Assembly (NCBI GenBank): GCA_963675425.1
Contig: OY776214.1
Coordinates: 3,410,001-3,474,000 of the forward strand
Source of the DNA: Sporobacter sp963675425
GTDB lineage: Bacteria > Bacillota > Clostridia > Oscillospirales > Oscillospiraceae
Direction of reading: 5' to 3'
Length of the DNA stretch: 64,000 nt
Below the pieces are notes generated by a model. It searched no databases. It was given only the letters and a program-made list of their open reading frames with translations, and was not told the DNA's origin. Shown piece by piece: positions 50,670 through 58,634 of this stretch; positions within the stretch are counted from its first letter, which is position 1, and each line of letters opens with the position of its first letter. The translations under genes and the position numbers were made by a program.

Positions 50670-51767
50670 CTAAATTAAATGATTCATAAACCGCTTTCTA
50701 ACAAGATAAACGAGCATCAAAAGCAATGGAATGAAAAGTCCAAAAGTTGTTATCATGGGTGTATAAACTGTATTGACCCAGTTGATATGGTAAGCGGAAC
50801 TGGGGAATGCCACACCCGACATGACAAGCACAAATAATCCGAAAGGCCACGTTATTCTTTTGTGATCCTTCAGTCTGATCAATTCGGACAAACTCGTTAC
50901 TGCCGAATAAAAATAAGCCAGTCCGATCATGAACTGCGTAAACAACCATATCGTTGACAGTATATATTCAAGCCTTGTTATTATTTTGCCGACGTTGATC
51001 TCGGCAGCAAGCAATAGTGACGGGAAACTAGCACGCGCCGTCAGGGCATACCCGAGTACAAGCGTCGTAACCAAGATCGATACGAAAATGACGGTTCCTG
51101 ACCACAAGAAACCTTTGAGGATTGATTTTTTTGCCTGTTGGACATTGCGGATATGCCGCGGAAAAATCATCAAGATGTTGATAACCGAAAAGGTAATATA
51201 GGATGACAGGAACAACGAACCCTTCAAAGGCGGGAGAATCCCGTTTTCCATAACCGGCATCAAATTAACAGGTTGTATATCTTTCAGCAATAGAAGCATA
51301 AATAAGATGAAAAAAAATGTTACTACTATGACGAAGATTTCTGAAACCCGCGCGATTACCTCAATACCATATAAAACCGCAATAACAATTCCTGCAACAA
51401 AAAATACATTGATGTAATTTAACGGGGTTTCATGCATTATTCGGCCGAAATAACTTCCGATATACCAGGGAATATGAGTAGCAATAATAATAAATAGTAA
51501 AACATAACCGGCGGATACGATAAAACCCAGGTATTTCCCCAGTATTTTTTTCGTCATGCCTATAAGGGTTAAACCGGGATACTTACTACCCAGAAAATAG
51601 TACATAAGCATCACCGGTAATCCCGCCAATACAGCCAACAACCCAGACAGCCAGGCATCCTGTTTGGCAACAGACGCGACTGTCGAAGTGATAACAAGAA
51701 TTGAGCCCCCAAGCGATATTGTAGCGGTTAAGGAATAAAGCTGATGTCCTGTAATTTGTTTGTTCAC
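50670..51767 (-). CDS. Spore germination permease GerB family, second copy
   Basis: A 365-residue GerB-type permease. The family N-terminus ITGHQLYSLTATISLGGSILVITSTVASVAKQDAW and RIMHETPLNYINVFFVAGIVIAVLYGIEVIARVSE are clear. The start is GTG 51767 with AGGAG 9 nt upstream. A longer open frame to 51914 runs into the preceding gerB and adds a non-homologous 49 residues, so it is rejected. The sequence resembles the first copy closely, suggesting a recent tandem duplication within the operon. Confidence 0.93.
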   Translation of the reverse strand: MNKQITGHQLYSLTATISLGGSILVITSTVASVAKQDAWLSGLLAVLAGLPVMLMYYFLGSKYPGLTLIGMTKKILGKYLGFIVSAGYVLLFIIIATHIPWYIGSYFGRIMHETPLNYINVFFVAGIVIAVLYGIEVIARVSEIFVIVVTFFFILFMLLLLKDIQPVNLMPVMENGILPPLKGSLFLSSYITFSVINILMIFPRHIRNVQQAKKSILKGFLWSGTVIFVSILVTTLVLGYALTARASFPSLLLAAEINVGKIITRLEYILSTIWLFTQFMIGLAYFYSAVTSLSELIRLKDHKRITWPFGLFVLVMSGVAFPSSAYHINWVNTVYTPMITTFGLFIPLLLMLVYLVRKRFMNHLI

Positions 51768-51799
51768 TTTATTACACTCCTGGCATACCGCCTGGTTTA

Positions 51800-52903
51800 T
51801 CATCCAGATATGATTTTTAAAATGCTCTTCCTGATTATATGAACAATCATCAATATAAGCGGAATTACAAAACCGAAGGTTGCAATAAAAGGCGTATAGA
51901 CCATATTGACCCAATTGTTCTGATATAGCGTATTAGGAAATACAATTTCAGATAAAACCAGCGCAAGCAAACCAAACGGCAATATGATCATTTTATGATT
52001 TTTTAAACCAAGCAGCTCGGAAAGGCCTGTTATTCCCGAATAAAAAAAAGACACACCGATCATAAACTGCGTATAAAGCCATATGATCGTTACAATATAC
52101 TCCACCCTGCTGATATACGTTTCTATGTTTAACTCCCCAGCAAGAATCAAGGTAGAAAAGCTCAATTTAGCCGGCAATACCGAGCCGAGAATAAGCGTAG
52201 ACATCAGTATTGTAATAAATGAAATAGATCCCGACCATAAAAACCCTTTTATAATCGCCTTTTTTGCCTGCGGAATATCGCGGATATGCCGTGGAAATAT
52301 CATCAACACATTGATGACCGCAAAGGTGATATAGGTTGATAAAAATATAGAGCCCTTCAACGGCGGCAAAATTCCATTTTCCAAAACGGGTGCCAAATAC
52401 TCAATGTGAATATCTTTTATTAACATAACATTAAACAAAATGAAAAATACTGTTACAAACAAAACAATTAATTCTGAAGCGCGCGCGAAGGTTTCAACAC
52501 CGTAAAAAACCGCGATAACGACACCGGCAATAAAGAATAAATTTAAATAGTATGTTGGCGTTTCATGCATGATTCGGCCAAAGTAATTACCGGTATACCA
52601 AGGTACATGCGCTGAGACCATTAAAAACAGGAATACATATCCACACGAAACAATGAGACCCAGCCATTTTCCTAATATTTTATTAATCATTCCCAGCAGC
52701 GTCATTCCCGGATACTTGCTTCCCAGAAAATATAATAACAGCATAATTGGTACGCCATAACCTACCGCCATTAATGCGGACAGCCACGAATCCTGTTTGG
52801 CGACGGCTGCAACGGTCGCCGAACTGATAAGAATCGATCCGCCAAGTGATATCGTTGCCGTTAGTGTATAGAGCTGATGACTGGTAATACGTTTATTATC
52901 CAT
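51800..52903 (-). CDS. Spore germination permease GerB family, first copy
   Basis: A 367-residue GerB-type permease with about ten transmembrane helices (ITSHQLYTLTATISLGGSILISSATVAAVAKQDSW). RIMHETPTYYLNLFFIAGVVIAVFYGVETFARASE matches the second copy nearly residue by residue. AAGGAAG precedes the ATG. It follows the small two-TM ORF by 12 bases in the ger operon order A-C-small ORF-B-B-B. Confidence 0.94.
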   Translation of the reverse strand: MDNKRITSHQLYTLTATISLGGSILISSATVAAVAKQDSWLSALMAVGYGVPIMLLLYFLGSKYPGMTLLGMINKILGKWLGLIVSCGYVFLFLMVSAHVPWYTGNYFGRIMHETPTYYLNLFFIAGVVIAVFYGVETFARASELIVLFVTVFFILFNVMLIKDIHIEYLAPVLENGILPPLKGSIFLSTYITFAVINVLMIFPRHIRDIPQAKKAIIKGFLWSGSISFITILMSTLILGSVLPAKLSFSTLILAGELNIETYISRVEYIVTIIWLYTQFMIGVSFFYSGITGLSELLGLKNHKMIILPFGLLALVLSEIVFPNTLYQNNWVNMVYTPFIATFGFVIPLILMIVHIIRKSILKIISG

Positions 52904-52915
52904 TGTAAATCTTCC

Positions 52916-53158
52916 TTACGGTTCCATGAGTGACTTCATCAAATCAGCCACGGGAGAATAGACCCAAGCCAAAAAGTCTGATGGATTAGGCACCTTTTTA
53001 TCGAACGCTTTGAGCGTAGCAAGAACCGTCCCGAGCAGCAATAAAACGGAAAATGTGACAAGCTCCTTTATAAGCTTTTGTTTGAGCATTTTCGGTATCT
53101 CTATAATGCAAACTATAACGTCAAATACGAGTACCGCAATAATCCCCACAGCCGCCAT
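52916..53158 (-). CDS. Small two-transmembrane protein of the ger operon
   Basis: An 80-residue protein with two hydrophobic segments (VGIIAVLVFDVIVCII and VTFSVLLLLGTVLATLKAF) and a short C-terminal part (VPNPSDFLAWVYSPV). It lies between gerC and the first gerB. Small two-TM D-subunits are known in some Bacillus germinant-receptor operons, where they modulate receptor function; this one is similar in size, topology and position. Homology to those D-subunits is not proven. Confidence 0.75.
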   Translation of the reverse strand: MAAVGIIAVLVFDVIVCIIEIPKMLKQKLIKELVTFSVLLLLGTVLATLKAFDKKVPNPSDFLAWVYSPVADLMKSLMEP

Positions 53159-53179
53159 AATTTCTCATCCTTAATCTGT

Positions 53180-54364
53180 TCAGTCTTTTGAAATAGGTTT
53201 TTTGAGGTCACCGGTCGAGACGGTTTCCACGGTCACATTAACCGTGACCGGTATTTCTATAAAAACCTCGTTCCAGTTGTCTTTAACCGTTTTCCAGTAC
53301 GCCGGATCTTTTGCGTGAATTCGTTCACCGAACCCGAAAATATCCGTCTTCAGATCTTTCTGGGCTTTTTGTACAGCCATTTCACATGATGCTTTAATTT
53401 TGTCTTCACCCATTTTATTAATGGTCTTCATGTTTTCAATTCTCGAAATATCAAGATCGCCGTCGATGCCGATAATGTTTTGCTTGACCTTAACCTCGAC
53501 ATCTATTTTCGGCTGATTGTCTTCAACGGCAGCGTTTATCTTCGCTTGTGCTTTCAGTACGTCAGCACTAAGTTTGATCCCGTTTTCGAGTGAATAGCCA
53601 GACGTACGCTTAACCGTGCCGACAATATAGCTGTAACCTTTCGATTCGTCTTCATTGAGCCACCCAACAAGCTTATCTTTATTGAGCACTCCTATATCAG
53701 TAAATTTCAGCATTTCATAATTACCGGTTTTTTTTAGGACATCTGTCGAAATTGTCTTTTCGTCATCGTTGACGATTTCAATGGCGTTTATTACGGGATT
53801 GACTCCGTCGGCCATAATTTTATTGGCCAGCTGAACAATCCTGACGCCCTCGGTCGGGGCCCATTCCTCAAAAGATGTTTTCAGCTTATTAAACATATCC
53901 ATACCCGGAATCGTTTCTGTTGGCGTCAATGTCATCAGGATCTCTTTTGCCGTAACCCCTTTTGCGATGGCAAAGTAAAAATCGGTTCTGTATTCATGAT
54001 ACCGCAGCAGATAATCAACGATGTCGGTGATACCCTCTTTTGCGATATCCTCGCTCAGTATCACCATTCTCAGGTGGGAGCTGTATATTTTTCTCGGAAT
54101 CATCGTTGTCAGCCTGGTAATCGTTTCCTGAATATCTTTTCCCTGCGCAAAATGGACCGTTACAGGAGATTCACTTGAACCTGTTTTGGAAGCGATAACT
54201 CTCGGGTTAATAACCTGCTCGGACACGAGATACCCTTCGTCCGTTTTGTCAATGCCGAGGGCAACCGTCAAACCAAGCGTATTGACCTCGTGGCTGCTCC
54301 AACAGCCGTTCAGCAGCAGACTTAGCGTCAGTATCAAGATAACAAGAACGCTTTTCTTTTTCAT
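53180..54364 (-). CDS. Ger(x)C family spore germination lipoprotein
   Basis: A 394-residue GerC-type protein. A lipoprotein signal peptide (VLVILILTLSLLLNGC) ends in a lipobox, predicting anchorage at Cys 21 on the outer face of the inner spore membrane. The mature part has the family features: LGLTVALGIDKTDEGYLVSEQVINP, IPRKIYSSHLRMVILSEDIA and the C-terminal domain with IFGFGERIHAKDP. GerC binds the GerA-GerB membrane subunits. It begins 5 bases after gerA. Confidence 0.94.
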   Translation of the reverse strand: MKKKSVLVILILTLSLLLNGCWSSHEVNTLGLTVALGIDKTDEGYLVSEQVINPRVIASKTGSSESPVTVHFAQGKDIQETITRLTTMIPRKIYSSHLRMVILSEDIAKEGITDIVDYLLRYHEYRTDFYFAIAKGVTAKEILMTLTPTETIPGMDMFNKLKTSFEEWAPTEGVRIVQLANKIMADGVNPVINAIEIVNDDEKTISTDVLKKTGNYEMLKFTDIGVLNKDKLVGWLNEDESKGYSYIVGTVKRTSGYSLENGIKLSADVLKAQAKINAAVEDNQPKIDVEVKVKQNIIGIDGDLDISRIENMKTINKMGEDKIKASCEMAVQKAQKDLKTDIFGFGERIHAKDPAYWKTVKDNWNEVFIEIPVTVNVTVETVSTGDLKKPISKD

Positions 54365-54369
54365 ATCCG

Positions 54370-55935
54370 CTACCCTATCTCCTGCTTCCCTTTCGTTTTA
54401 TTGCTGAGTCCCTGCGGCCCGCTTGTCCTATCCGACGTGTCGGCGGACGAAAATGCAGGCCGTTTTTTCAGCGTCCATAACGGTGGCCGTAAGATCATAT
54501 CTTTTTTAACATTTTTCAAGTATGGTGCAATAGGCGTCAGATACGGCACTCCAGCCGACTTGATTTTGCACAAATGCAACACCAGAATAATAAGTCCCAT
54601 TGAGATGCCGTAAAGCCCGAGCGTGCTGGCCATAACAATAAAAACAAACCGTAAAAGCCGTATACTGTTGGACATGCCATAGTTTGATATGGCAAAGCTG
54701 GATATAGCCGTTATAGCCACAACGATAACGACGAGCGCGGAAATAAGGCCGGCCTCTACGGCCGCCTGACCCAGTACAAGCGCGCCAACGATAGAGATGG
54801 CCGGGCCGATGGCTCGCGGCATACGGATGCCCGCTTCTCGTATAATTTCAAACGATATCTCCATGATGAGCACTTCAAGAACAGCCGGAAACGGGACGCC
54901 CTCCCGCTGGGCCGCGATACTTATAAGCAGCGGCGTTGGTATAATCTCCTGATGAAAGGTTGTCAGAGCGATAAAAAGCGCAGGTACTAATAGCGTCAGA
55001 AACAGTGCGATATAGCGCGTCACTCTCATGGCGGAAGCAACATAAAACGTATAATAATAGTCTTCACTGGCCTGAACGAAATCGTTGAACACAGCCGGTA
55101 CGGTTAGTACGTACGGCGTCCCGTCTACAATAATAGCCACCCGTCCTTCCAACAAAGCACCGGCAACCGCATCGGGCTTCTCAGAATTAAGAGATGTCGG
55201 AAATATTGAGTATTTATCGGTCTTAATCAGCTGCTCAACATACCCGCTGTCGAGGATGCCGTCATAATCAATATTTATAATCCGGTCGCGTACGTCCTTT
55301 ACAATATCAGCTTTGGCAATATTGGAGATATAAATATACTTGATCCGTGTATGCGTCACAAAGCCGGCCGACAGATCCTCAACTTTAAGCGCCTTATTCC
55401 GGATACGCTTACGAATCAGAAACAAATTCTTGTCGACATCCTCAGTAAAAGCGTCCTTCGGACCTTTAATGATTGTCTGCGACGTCGGCTGCTCAATGGC
55501 CCGGCCTTCATCAGAACTTGCGGCAATGCTGAAAAAAACAGACATGCCGTCCACAAGAAATACAACATTCCCATCAAGGATCTCGTTAAACAGCGCGTTA
55601 AAATCATTGCTGTCATATCTGCGCCAGATATTTGACAGCCGTTCCTGTAAAAATAAATAAAACTGTTCGGGACTGCTTTTTGGCTGCTCGGACCTGGATC
55701 GGTTAAGCTCCTCCGACAGAGCTTTCACCGTTTTCTCGTCAACCATTTCCGACAAGAAGACGATCGCAAACGTATGGCCAGTCTTTATGTTGGTATCGAC
55801 ATTGACGATCAGGTCACTGCTTTTTCCGAATTCCGAAACGATAACGTCTATATTGCTGCGTATATCGCTGAACAGCAAACCTGAAGGATTTGTATCCTGG
55901 TTTTGTACCTGTGCTTTTTTACCCGGTATTTTCAT
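54370..55935 (-). CDS. Spore germination protein GerA family
   Basis: A 521-residue GerA-type subunit. The large soluble N-terminal domain (~1-290) is followed by four or five transmembrane segments (VTRYIALFLTLLVPALFIALTTFHQEIIPTPLLISIAAQREGVPFP; IGPAISIVGALVLGQAAVEAGLISALVVIVVAITAISSFAI; LVFIVMASTLGLYGISMGLIILVLHLC). GerA subunits form the putative channel of the germinant receptor. ATG 55935 follows GGAGTG at 8 nt, better than TTG 55953. The C-terminal ~45 residues are hydrophilic and variable. It is the first gene of the operon. Confidence 0.95.
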   Translation of the reverse strand: MKIPGKKAQVQNQDTNPSGLLFSDIRSNIDVIVSEFGKSSDLIVNVDTNIKTGHTFAIVFLSEMVDEKTVKALSEELNRSRSEQPKSSPEQFYLFLQERLSNIWRRYDSNDFNALFNEILDGNVVFLVDGMSVFFSIAASSDEGRAIEQPTSQTIIKGPKDAFTEDVDKNLFLIRKRIRNKALKVEDLSAGFVTHTRIKYIYISNIAKADIVKDVRDRIINIDYDGILDSGYVEQLIKTDKYSIFPTSLNSEKPDAVAGALLEGRVAIIVDGTPYVLTVPAVFNDFVQASEDYYYTFYVASAMRVTRYIALFLTLLVPALFIALTTFHQEIIPTPLLISIAAQREGVPFPAVLEVLIMEISFEIIREAGIRMPRAIGPAISIVGALVLGQAAVEAGLISALVVIVVAITAISSFAISNYGMSNSIRLLRFVFIVMASTLGLYGISMGLIILVLHLCKIKSAGVPYLTPIAPYLKNVKKDMILRPPLWTLKKRPAFSSADTSDRTSGPQGLSNKTKGKQEIG

Positions 55936-56100
55936 TAGCGGTTCACTCCGCAACTTATAGTTTTATACTTTTTCTAACTGTACAGTTTATTGTTACCTGC
56001 CTCCCCGTCCTTGATTAACCCAGTTTTTTCTAGTTGCGGCTGTTATCTCCTCACCGCCGAGGCGTCTTAGGCGCCAAGCCGCAGGCGTGTCAGGCTTGTA

Positions 56101-56127
56101 ACAAAAGAACGCTTGTTTCATACAATA
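56101..56127 (+). promoter_or_regulatory. Candidate SigK-type promoter of the DUF4489 gene
   Basis: AC (56101-56102), 16 bases, then CATACAATA (56119-56127) matches the SigK pattern AC-N16/17-CATAnnnTA. It lies ~65 bases before the DUF4489 ATG, on the strand opposite to gerA. SigK is active in the late mother cell, where coat and exosporium proteins are made. Confidence 0.5.
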
Positions 56128-56190
56128 AAAAGGGGCTTAGTCGATTTCATCTTGTTATCACGCCCTCAATCTAAATTAAGGTGATTAAAA

Positions 56191-56661
56191 ATGAGTTTTG
56201 ACGATTGTTATAGAGGGCCTTCCTCGCGCATTCAGCTCAATGCTGCGACAGGCGGAGCCGGCCCGCTGCCGGTAATTACGACCTTGCTGTCCCGTCCGAT
56301 TACCATCGTTGACGTCACAATCGACACGCGGAAGATGCGCAATCCCTCGGTCCTGCTCACATATACGAGCATCCTCAATCTTCCGGCCGGTATTACCGTC
56401 ACGCTCAACCATGAGGTCGTGCGAAGCAGCCAAGGCGGTACGCCCGTACCGGTCGGCTCGACATTTACGTTTGCTCAATTCCTCCCCACAGTCCTGGAGG
56501 CCGAATCTTTTTCCTTCCAGTACTTTGACAACAACGTTGCGCCGGGCGTCTACACGTACACGGTCGAGCTCTCTACCAATTCCATTATCGACATCACGCC
56601 GGGTCTGACGATCAACAACGCCACGCTGAGCGCTTTGGCCGTTGATAATGGCCCGTTTTAA
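56191..56661 (+). CDS. DUF4489-like protein, probably a spore-surface component
   Basis: A 156-residue protein rich in small and hydroxylated residues, almost entirely beta-strand-like. VTIDTRKMRNPSVLLTYTSI and FQYFDNNVAPGVYTYTVEL match the DUF4489 pattern that occurs in clostridia. It has no signal peptide and no transmembrane helix. AAGGTG lies about 8 bases before the ATG. Its likely SigK-type promoter and position beside the ger operon suggest assembly into the spore coat or exosporium, but function is unknown. A perfect terminator follows. Confidence 0.75.
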   Translation: MSFDDCYRGPSSRIQLNAATGGAGPLPVITTLLSRPITIVDVTIDTRKMRNPSVLLTYTSILNLPAGITVTLNHEVVRSSQGGTPVPVGSTFTFAQFLPTVLEAESFSFQYFDNNVAPGVYTYTVELSTNSIIDITPGLTINNATLSALAVDNGPF

Positions 56662-56690
56662 TTAGATCAATCTATATCTGTCATACCGGG

Positions 56691-56714
56691 AAACGCCGCT
56701 GGAAAGCGGCGTTT
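56691..56714 (+). terminator. Terminator of the DUF4489 gene
   Basis: AAACGCCGCT pairs perfectly with AGCGGCGTTT around GGAA, 30 bases after the stop, followed by CTTATATT. Confidence 0.85.
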
Positions 56715-56790
56715 CTTATATTATCGAACCGCCGAACTGCGGCGATCGGCTCGTAATATTCACTATCTTTTCCATGGAAAGAAGTACAAT

Positions 56791-56819
56791 TTGACGAAAC
56801 GGTTACAATTTGTTACTAT
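56791..56819 (+). promoter_or_regulatory. Predicted SigA-type promoter of the SH3-M23 peptidase gene
   Basis: TTGACG (56791-56796) and TACTAT (56814-56819) are spaced by 17 bases, 49 bases before the ATG of the secreted peptidase. Confidence 0.75.
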
Positions 56820-56867
56820 TTTGTTGCACATCGGACGCTTTTTTTCTATTGGGGAGGAGATCGTTTT

Positions 56868-57776
56868 ATGATACTAATAAAGAAAGTCCACAAAACAGCT
56901 GTGGTTTTTTTGATCCTGGCGGCAATTGTAATCGGCTCTGCCGCAATGACGGGCGCAAAAGCAGCTACTGTGACGTCGGCAGCCGGTATCGTCACCACGA
57001 CGTCTACAGCGTTAAACGTACGCAGTTCGGCCAGTCTCGGAGGTTCCATTGTTAAAAAGCTCGCCCCCGGCTCTTATGTAACGCTGATTTACAAGACCGG
57101 CAGCTGGTGGTATGTCGAATACTCATCCGGCCGTTACGGCTATGTCAGCGCCGACTTCATCCGATATGTCTACGGTACATATGCCCTTGATGTCTCTGAC
57201 GCTGTCGGTGGCCTTAATGTCCGGAGCGGAGCCGGAACGTCTTATGGTGTTGTCGGTCAGCTGCCGCCGGGCCGGACGGTGCTTGTCCTGGCCGAAAGCA
57301 GCGGCTGGTATAAGATACTCTTTAACGGCACACAGACAGGTTATGTCAGCGGAAAACATCTTGATTCAACTATGGCCTGGCCTGTTCCTGCCAGCAGTAA
57401 GATCAACCAGTATTTCGGCACGCACGGGGGACTTGATATCGGCTCGGCCACGCGCGGCGTTACCGGCGACGTCATCGTTGCTGCCCAAACGGGCACGGTC
57501 GTTTACGCTGGATGGCTGAACGGCTACGGCTACGTTGTCTATATCAACAGCACGTTTAACGGTCAGCCGATCCAGACACGTTACGGCCATTTCGATTCAG
57601 CGCCGCTTGTCTCGGCGGGCGATACGGTCGGCGTCGGCCAGCGCATCGGGTATATGGGCAGCACCGGTACGTCCACTGGCGTTCATCTGCACTTCGAGGT
57701 CCGTTTGCGCAGTTCGTCGGCTGATTGCATCGCCAATACGGATTCGACAGCCGTCGACCCCCTGAACTATTTATAA
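56868..57776 (+). CDS. Secreted cell-wall endopeptidase: two SH3 domains plus M23
   Basis: A 302-residue secreted protein. A signal peptide (VVFLILAAIVIGSAAMTGAKA) is followed by two bacterial SH3 domains (TALNVRSSASLGGSIVKKL ~45-105; GGLNVRSGAGTSYGVVGQL ~115-170) that bind peptidoglycan. A zinc M23 endopeptidase domain comes last (first ligands in HGGLDIGS, last in GVHLHFEVR), in the LytM/lysostaphin style. It cuts peptide cross-links in the wall. GGGGAGGAG precedes the ATG. It reads independently from its own promoter, upstream of the two-component system. Confidence 0.92.
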   Translation: MILIKKVHKTAVVFLILAAIVIGSAAMTGAKAATVTSAAGIVTTTSTALNVRSSASLGGSIVKKLAPGSYVTLIYKTGSWWYVEYSSGRYGYVSADFIRYVYGTYALDVSDAVGGLNVRSGAGTSYGVVGQLPPGRTVLVLAESSGWYKILFNGTQTGYVSGKHLDSTMAWPVPASSKINQYFGTHGGLDIGSATRGVTGDVIVAAQTGTVVYAGWLNGYGYVVYINSTFNGQPIQTRYGHFDSAPLVSAGDTVGVGQRIGYMGSTGTSTGVHLHFEVRLRSSSADCIANTDSTAVDPLNYL

Positions 57777-57803
57777 AGAGCAAATCCAGAAACTTTCTTT
57801 AGC

Positions 57804-57835
57804 AGCCGGAAACCACTGAGGTTTCCGGCTGTTTT
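57804..57835 (+). terminator. Terminator of the SH3-M23 peptidase gene
   Basis: AGCCGGAAACC pairs perfectly with GGTTTCCGGCT around ACTGA, then GTTTT follows. It lies 27 bases after the stop. Confidence 0.85.
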
Positions 57836-57861
57836 ATATGTATTGGCCCGCCCTTTTTACA

Positions 57862-57879
57862 TCTTAAATAAATCTTAAA
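57862..57879 (+). promoter_or_regulatory. Direct repeats, candidate autoregulatory site of the response regulator
   Basis: TCTTAAA at 57862-57868 and 57873-57879 are repeated with an 11-bp period, one helical turn, which suits an OmpR-type dimer. An inverted copy TTTAAGA lies at 57897-57903. All are just upstream of the response regulator start (57939). Confidence 0.5.
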
Positions 57880-57938
57880 GATTTTGGCGCTTCATTTTTA
57901 AGAATTCATCCGGTACAATAAATCCGGAGAGTGATGGT

Positions 57939-58634
57939 ATGTACAATATATTGATTTGCGACGATGAAAAAGACATCGTTTCAGCACTGAAAATTTATCT
58001 GACGGCGGAAGGGTATCAGACAGTGGAAGCCGCGAACGGACGCGAGGCGCTGTCGCTGCTTGAGCAAATGGAGATCCACCTGATTTTAATGGACATCATG
58101 ATGCCGCAGCTGGACGGGATCAGCGCAACGGCCCGGCTCCGCGAGACGAGCAACATTCCCGTGATCCTGCTCACAGCCAAAAGCGAGGACACCGACAAGG
58201 TTCTGGGGCTCAACATTGGTGCGGACGATTACATCACGAAGCCGTTCAATCCGGTTGAAATGCTGGCGCGCGTCAAGGCGCAGCTTCGGCGGTATACCAG
58301 CCTGGGCGGAATGGCCGCAGGCGGCGACAGCATCCGAATCGGCGGCATTTCTTTATGTGACCGGGAAAAGCAGGTAACGCTGGATGGCGAGCCTGTTTCC
58401 CTTACGCCGACAGAATATGAAATCCTAAAGCTGATGATGGAAAATCCGGGCACCGTTTTTTCCTCCCGGCAGATTTACAGCCGCGTCTGGAACGACGCTT
58501 ATGAGGCGCAGGGCGCCGTTGCCGTACATATCCGGCACCTTCGCGAAAAACTGGAAATCAACCCGTCCGAGCCGCGATATCTCAAAGTCGTCTGGGGACA
58601 GGGCTATAAAATTGATCGGGGTGAAAAACGATGA
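57939..58634 (+). CDS. OmpR/PhoB-family response regulator
   Basis: A 231-residue response regulator. The receiver has the acidic pocket (ICDDEKD), the phosphorylation Asp in HLILMDIMMPQLDG (~51), the Thr/Ser switch (VILLTAKSE) and the Lys in ADDYITKPFNP. The C-terminal winged HTH (~130-228; SLTPTEYEILKLMMENPGTVFSS ... YLKVVWGQGYKI) is the OmpR type. The histidine kinase gene overlaps its end as ATGA. A pair of direct repeats lies upstream. The signal and regulon are unknown. Confidence 0.95.
   Translation: MYNILICDDEKDIVSALKIYLTAEGYQTVEAANGREALSLLEQMEIHLILMDIMMPQLDGISATARLRETSNIPVILLTAKSEDTDKVLGLNIGADDYITKPFNPVEMLARVKAQLRRYTSLGGMAAGGDSIRIGGISLCDREKQVTLDGEPVSLTPTEYEILKLMMENPGTVFSSRQIYSRVWNDAYEAQGAVAVHIRHLREKLEINPSEPRYLKVVWGQGYKIDRGEKR

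Noticed and set aside
50670..51914. Longer start (51914) for the second gerB
   Set aside because: The extra 49 residues overlap the preceding gerB, show no homology to the family and lack a ribosome site. GTG 51767 with AGGAG fits the paralogs' length.
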